NCBI GenBank assembly: GCA_002450295.1
Contig: DJYX01000050.1
Location: forward strand, 1-6,498
DNA length: 6,498 nt
From: Deltaproteobacteria bacterium UBA6967
GTDB taxonomy: Bacteria > SAR324 > NAC60-12
Reading direction: 5' to 3'
The translations under genes and the position numbers were made by a program. Under the pieces are notes generated by a model. That model was not told where the DNA came from. It made no database searches and saw nothing but the letters and a program-made list of their open reading frames with translations. Positions 1 through 6,498 of this stretch are shown piece by piece. Each line of letters begins with the position of its first letter. Position 1 is the stretch's first letter.

Positions 1-1
1 C

Positions 2-520
2 AGACCAGAATCTCCATCTGTGATGAATCTACTGGAATTTCTCAGGCAAACAATTTATCACCGATTACTGCATTACCTTTCCAAAGATCGCAACCTGCTC
101 AATCAGATAGGTAATTTTCTGTTCCAAACAATCAATTCTGTACCTGTCGTCACGATGAGGGATGTCCTCCAGCTAATTTCAGCCCACCATCCTAAAATTG
201 CAAAAAGACTTCAGGAAGATTTGGAAGCACGTCAAGTTCGTGTTGTTTTCAACCAAGTTGAGCAGCAAGAGGATCTGGGGTTTTGGTTGCAAGTGCAGGC
301 GCTGGCCAGGGATCAACTTTCCTGTTCATTGGAAAGTTGGGCCCAGTGTCCAACAGATCCTTCAGTATCTGCAGCACTTAAGGTTCAAACCCCTCTGGTT
401 CAGCAAGGTGTTTCTAAACAATTGCTATGTTCTCTCCGACAACTTGCGAAAAGAATTCAGAACTATTGGTTTGGTAGTACCTCCAAGATCGGTATATCAA
501 CAGACCATCAAGATCATTGA
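2..520 (+). CDS. MinD/ParA-like (FlhG-type) P-loop ATPase, C-terminal part, cut by left edge
   Basis: The reading frame is open to the left edge. A GTG at 20 and an ATG at 23 are in frame, but the codons before them (R-P-E-S-P-S) fit the family, so these are probably internal codons and the true start lies upstream. About 172 residues remain. What I recognise is the distal half of MinD/FlhG-like ATPases: a 'PE-S-PS-V-N-L-EFLR' segment resembling the conserved PEPtS-x-x-(D/N)-a-x-x-(F/L)-(I/L)-(K/R) stretch, a long helical insert, then 'VRVVFNQVEQQED' (family V-x-N-x-V strand), then 'PTDPSVSAAL' and 'TPLVQ' (family P-x-D-x-x-V-x-x-A and P-x-(V/L) elements), ending in an LAKRI helix. The Walker A and ATPase core would lie outside the window, so activity cannot be judged. 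Family members act at the inner membrane or cell pole in placement of division, flagellar or surface machinery; the role here is unknown. The stop overlaps the start of the next gene. Assignment is from remembered family patterns. Confidence 0.62.
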   Translation, partial: RPESPSVMNLLEFLRQTIYHRLLHYLSKDRNLLNQIGNFLFQTINSVPVVTMRDVLQLISAHHPKIAKRLQEDLEARQVRVVFNQVEQQEDLGFWLQVQALARDQLSCSLESWAQCPTDPSVSAALKVQTPLVQQGVSKQLLCSLRQLAKRIQNYWFGSTSKIGISTDHQDH

Positions 521-3500
521 AATGCTCTCATTCTGAACACTCAACTAGCACTCAACTTTTGCAAAAAACTATCATCATTAGCAAAAAAACAGGTCGACTT
601 GGTAACCGTCTTCAACTTTATGCACACTGGCTTGCTTTTGCGCTAGAGAAAGAAGTGAGATTACTGAATCCAGCTTTCGCTGAATATTCGTTGTTTTTTC
701 AAGGGACTGCTGATCAGAGATGGGGAAAGTTTCCCAAAGATCCCGAAGCTGTTTCTCCCTCTGAAGCTTCCCGAGATTGGATTTATTGGTCAAACCGCGC
801 AGCTTATAAATTAGCCAAGCCCTTAGCCATCTCAAAGAATGCAGGGTTAAGAGTGGCAAAAGCACAAAGTTCTAAATTTATTCAAACTGATTCACTTTGG
901 AATGAGTTTATTCAAGAATCCTGGAACATCTTGTTCACACAGGGACTTCATTTCTATTCACCAGGAGAATGGTTCGTACGGCATGGCGATACGATCCGAA
1001 GCTTTTTAGCACCATTGAATGGTTATCAGGAGAAAGCGACACAGCTTGTTACACAAATAAAATCACGAGCAGATGTTCTTGTTGGAGTTCACCTGAGACA
1101 GACTGATTATCAAGAATTCGTGGGAGGTCGTTTCTTTTATTCTCTAAACCAATATTTGATGAAAATGCTGGAAATAAGGGAACTTTACCATCCCAGAAGT
1201 TGCGCTTTCTTGATTTGCTCTGATGTGTCGTGGGAAGGAAGCCTAGAGCAAGACTTACAATGTTTTTCAGGGCCAGGAACTGTAATCGGTGATCTAATTG
1301 CTTTGTCGAAGTGTGACCTGATATTAGGTCCACCTAGTACTTTTAGTGGATGGGCGGCTTGGTACGGTAAAGTTCCCATTCATTTTCTTGAAAATCCAAC
1401 CATCTCCCTTGCACTAGATTCCTTCCAAATTCTGCCCTATCCCCATGGAGCCTTTCGGGAAGAATACGCATCTCTGGGATAGTGAGTGGTTAGCCACTGC
1501 CTAAATTGATCTGTTGTCTTCGATATATCAAATTCTGCATCTGCCCGATTTCTTGCGTTATCCTGAAGTGCTTCATATTCAAGTGCTGTCATGGTGTTGA
1601 TCTCCTCAAGAACTTTTTGCACAGACTCAGGGTTTTCGAGATCAATAAATCGACCGTAATTTTCCTGATTCAATTCTGTGAAGCTTCCTTGCCTTACGGT
1701 AATTGTTGGTGTTCCTGTGGCTAGTGCTTCAAGCAAAGAAAATCCGTAAAATTCATTTTGAGATGTGAAAAACAGGAAGTGCGCTTGTTCGAGTATCAAA
1801 TTCGGCTCATTGGTAAACCCAGGGAAAAGTATCTTTGTAGTGAGTTGGTGGGGAACCATTTGCTGAAGTTGCCGCAGATACTCCTGCCCCTTCGTATCAT
1901 GATCATGAGGTTTCCCAAAAATCTTGATGACGAACCGCTCTTGCAGGTTTGGGTTTATTTGAAAAGCGTTTATGACTGCCTCGACAAGTTCACAGATCCT
2001 TTTTGCTGGTTCGATTCTTGACAGCGAGACCAGTGTGAGGGGTGAATTCCATGATTTTTTTGGGACTTTTCGAGCCAAAGGGACTCCAAAATACTGGAAA
2101 TGGCGGCGCTTCTCAGGAATAGGTAACCGTTCTTTGGACTGACTATGGGTCAATCTAGTCGGAAAACAACAATTAAATTTTTGATAAAGGTAATGATGAT
2201 AGATGTCATGCTTATAACCAAAACCATGCATGAAAATTCTAATATGGTTTTTAGGTAATTTAAGCAACCCCGCCAGCCAGGCGGCATACATCGTACTGCC
2301 TGTATAATGAATTATTGCATCGGGGGATTGTTCTCTCAGAGTTTGCCAAAGATCCAAATGGTTCCCAGACCTCAGTTCTACAGTGGAATTTTGGAGTAGC
2401 TCTCTACTGTCTGCAATCCCATTCCGCTGGCTGAAAAAGATCGTGTTTTTGCAACTTTGCTTTTGCAACTCACAGGCAAAGAGAACCACAAATTTTTCCA
2501 ACCCACCCCAATTTCGAGTATGTAACCAGTGCAGGATTTTCATACTGGTAACACTGGATTATCATGTGCCATCAACTGTTTTGCAATCGCTTCTTGTACG
2601 ATCATCAGGGGAGTGTTCAAACACTCCAACTGACAATTTGGGTAATCACACTGAGTCTTGCAACCGGGATCGAATTCAAAACTTAAATGTCTGTTTTGGT
2701 TGGGTGGAGTCCAATTCATAGCCAATGGCCGTCCGAAAATTGCTACCGTTGGAATGTCCGCAGCCACCGCAAAATGCCTTGGCCCGTTATCGTTACCGAT
2801 GTGCAGGATCACTTGTTCAAAAAGAGCCCGAGTCTGAGCTAGGTTGGGTGGATCATAATTCGAAAGGGCCTCGTAACGCATCTGTCCTCGTACCGTGTCC
2901 ACAAAATCCTGCTCGCCAGGGCCGTAGACGAACAGGATTTTTACTCCGTACTGTTCAATCAGCCAATCTGCGAGTTGAGCAAAGTTTTCCAATGGCCATC
3001 GCTTGTAAGGTTGGCGAGATACTGGGGAGATAGAAACGACTCTGTCATCTGGCTGCACTCCTAATTGTTCCAGCAAACCCATCGCAAAAACTCTCTCTTC
3101 CACACTAATTGGAAATTCGGGTAAGAGATCTTTTGTATCGACCGTCAATCCTAAAGCTTCCAGTAGTTGGAGTTTATGGGAAGTTGCGTAGCCGACTCTA
3201 TGCTGGAGAGGAACAGCGTGAGTGTAGTGCCAAGCTCTTCCTCGAAAATCAAAGCCAACCCTTGTGGGAGACCCGCTAAGTCTACTGATGAAAGCACTTC
3301 TGGGGTTACCAAAGAAATCGATCACGCAGTCAAAACGCATTTGACGAAGTTGTTTTAGGAAGTTGAAGCTCTCTCCCCATGTCATTTTCCTTGGCAGTAA
3401 CCAGACCTCGCTCAAGTGCGGATTGTATTGTAAGAGTTGTTCAGACGGAGCTTCAGTCAGAAAGGTGAATTCAGCATCAGGCATGGCTTGGTGAAGCTGA

Positions 3501-6498
3501 CGGATTGCCGGGGTGGTCATCAGCACATCCCCTAATCGGCGGAGTTGGATAAGTAGAATTTTGCGAAATTCAGTCACTATTCCATGTGGTTTGAAGGTCG
3601 GGGTAGAAACCAGTCTGCTTTGGGTAGGCTTTGGCTTGGTTAACTTCCTTTCAAATCAACAAAAATCTTGCGTTGGGAGTGGGCCTGACTTAGCGTTTGC
3701 AACTCAATTTTCCTCGGATCAAGTCCCCCATAGCTTGCTCATAAGTTCAGATGCCATCGCCTCCATCACCTTCTCAATTAGATCTTACCCGGCTTCCCCA
3801 ACATGTTGGCATTATCATGGATGGCAACGGGCGTTGGGCTCAGCAACGATTGATTCCTAGATTCCAAGGTCATCGCAATGCAGTTCGTGCAGTCCGGACC
3901 GTTGTTGAAACAGCAGCGGAACTTGGATTGCAGGTCCTCACTCTCTATGCCTTCTCCACAGAAAATTGGGTTCGCCCTCGCCAAGAGATCAATGTACTAA
4001 TGGAGTTGCTTCACGAATATTTGCAGAAGGAACTCGGAACGATGCTAGAAAATAATGTAAGTATGCGGATCTCTGGGGATACCACACGCCTTCCTGAATT
4101 TCTTCACAAACCACTAGAAAACGCTTTGAATGTGACTCAGGGCAATACTGGCCTAACACTGAATCTTGCTCTCAACTACGGTGGACGAGCGGAACTAGTC
4201 AGAGCGATGCAGCAAATGGCCCGAAAAATTGAAGGGGGAGAACTTCAGGCTGGAGAAATTAATGAGGAGGTCATCAATCAGCATTTATACACTTCTGGTC
4301 TGCCCGATCCGGATCTGATCATTCGCACAAGTGGAGAACAAAGACACTCGAATTTTCTCATCTGGCAGGCCGCCTATGCAGAGTTTTACTATACTGAGGT
4401 TCTCTGGCCTGATTTTACGAAAGAAGATTTTCACAAAGCCTTGCAAGCCTATCAACTGCGGCAACGCAGGATGGGTGACATCACTCCTGTCTCTGCATAA
4501 CATTTCCTATTTGAAATTAAAACTGCATGTCTGAAGAGAGCCCTACCACTTGGTGGTCTTCCAACCTAACGCAGAGATTGCTCAGTGGTATGGTTATGGT
4601 GTTAGTGGCAATTCTCTCGCTAGCCTATGGTACTACCCAATGGGTTGGTCTGCTGGTTTTGGTGGTCGTCATAATCGGAATGCAGGAATATCGAGCTATG
4701 CTGTCACAACAGAAAGTTCACCTAAATCGGCGAGGCTGGCTATATTCCGCTTTTTTACTGAGCATCAGCCCACTCTTGGGAGGAATCGGTGCCCTGAACG
4801 CTATGCTGATCTTGGTTGCAGGTGGCTGGATTCTGCATGAAATGGTTTTTTCCCGTAAGCAGCAATTGGAGGAACTGCATTCTTTGGGTTGGGCTCTATT
4901 TGGATTATTTTGGGTTGGTTGGAGTTTCCCGCACATGACACTGATCAAAGACCTCCCTCATGGGGAATTGAATCTATGTCTGTTGCTTGTTGTGATTGTA
5001 CTCACAGATAGTCTTGCTTATTTTGGTGGACGCAAATTTGGCAAAACTCCGCTTGCTCCTGGAATCAGCCCGAAGAAAACCCGTGAGGGGAGCTTATGTG
5101 GGACAGTTGGGAGTATGCTGGTTGGCTCTTTGATTGCCGTGAATTGGCTAGAATTCTCCTGGCCAATGGCCTTGCTGCTCACTCTTATTATCTCAGTTTT
5201 GGGTCAGGTCGGAGATTTGGTTGAATCGAAAATGAAGCGCCTCTGTGGCGTTAAGGACTCTGGAAAGGTGCTGCCTGGACATGGTGGTACCCTGGATCGG
5301 TTGGATAGCTTTCTGCTCACGACCCCCTTCTTTTACTACTGGATGCTGCTTATCGCATGAATCCAAAATCCATTGCACTACTGGGTTCTACAGGTTCAAT
5401 CGGTGGCAGTACCCTAAGTCTCGTTAGGCAGTTCCCCGATCGTTTCAAGATTCACTCACTGAGTTGTCGCCGCTCAATCGACGTGCTTGTTGATCAGATT
5501 AAAGAGTTTGCACCGAAGCAGGTAGTCGTCGAGGCTTCGGATCAGGTCAATCAACTGAGAGAACTGTTCGCGGAGTCTGAATTGGGAATTCTTTCTGGGG
5601 ACCAAGGAAATTGTGAGTTGGTACAACACCCTGATGTAGATTTGGTGGTCACAGGAATTGTGGGAAGTGCAGGATTATCTCCCTGTCTCAAAGCTTTGGA
5701 ATCCGGAAAAGATCTGGTATTTGGTAATAAAGAGTCCTTGGTGCTCGCAGGTGAGTTGTTCATGCAGGTTGCCCATCGAAGTGGAAGCAGAATCTTACCG
5801 ATGGATAGTGAACACAATGCGATTTATCAGTCTCTCGTTGGTCATCGACGTGAAGACGTGGTTTCACTGATTCTAACCGCTTCCGGAGGGCCTTTTCGAG
5901 ATATGCCACTGGAGGATTTTTCAGCAATTACTAAGGAAGCTGCGCTACAACATCCCAATTGGGAGATGGGCAACAAGATCACCATTGATTCAGCGACAAT
6001 GATGAACAAGGGTCTTGAGGTGATCGAAGCCCACTGGCTTTTTGGAATTCCTCTGGAAAAAATTGAAGTGGTGATTCATCGCGAAAGCATTGTTCACTCT
6101 CTGGTTGAATATGTTGACGGTTCTCTGATTGCTCAACTTGGACAACCAGATATGCGGATTCCCTTGGCCTACTGCCTAGGTTATCCGGAACGTCTGCCTT
6201 TGAATTTACCAAGATTGAACCTGTGCAAACTTGGTTCTTTGCATTTTGAAAATCCTGATCCAGTTCGTTACCCTTGTCTCGCTTTGGCTTTGGCTGCTTT
6301 GCAACAGGGTGGGCCGGCGCCAGCAGTCTTGAACGGAGGAAATGAGGCGGTTGTGGAAGCTTTTTTAGATGAAGAGTTGCACTTCAACCACATCGCAAGT
6401 TATCTTCAAAGTCTGATGTCGCTTCTTGATCGCTGGCGGCAGCAACCGGAATGTCCAAATTATCTCCAACACATCAACTCGGTGGATGATGCCCTGGC

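Overview
The window looks like a core chromosomal segment of a Gram-negative bacterium of moderate GC. The evidence is an ADP-heptose-type GT9 glycosyltransferase (LPS core family), two further surface-sugar glycosyltransferases, and the housekeeping run uppS-cdsA-dxr. The protein entering from the left edge has the C-terminal pattern of the MinD/FlhG-like ATPases common in deltaproteobacteria-like lineages. A lineage of that kind (for example SAR324 or a relative) is plausible, but this is a guess from protein style and not a demonstrated assignment.

The layout is three transcription blocks. Block 1 (+, 2-1482) is the 3' part of a MinD/ParA-like ATPase gene, followed with a 3-base overlap (TTGA) by a GT11/alpha-1,2-fucosyltransferase-like gene. 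Block 2 (-, 3577 down to 1437) is a GT9 heptosyltransferase-like gene followed with an ATGA overlap by a GT4 glycosyltransferase gene. Blocks 1 and 2 converge and their last genes overlap tail to tail by 46 bases. Block 3 (+, 3751 to the right edge) is uppS, cdsA and dxr. The cdsA-dxr junction is another ATGA overlap, and dxr runs off the right edge about at its expected C-terminus. Blocks 2 and 3 diverge from a 173-base spacer (3578-3750), the only sizeable non-coding stretch.

Functionally, block 3 makes isoprenoid precursors (DXR, first committed step of the MEP pathway), the C55 undecaprenyl carrier built from them (UppS), and CDP-diacylglycerol for phospholipids (CdsA). The glycosyltransferases of blocks 1 and 2 probably build LPS core, O-antigen or another surface glycan; O-antigen-type glycans are commonly assembled on the carrier that UppS supplies. 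The window therefore reads as envelope biogenesis.

I do not see an undescribed system, mobile element, CRISPR array, tRNA or rRNA. The points most worth checking are the 46-base convergent overlap whose two stop codons form the ends of one inverted repeat, the coupling of a MinD-like ATPase to a fucosyltransferase-like gene, a few substitutions at usually conserved positions in UppS, CdsA and DXR, and the absence of clear Shine-Dalgarno sequences before every visible start.
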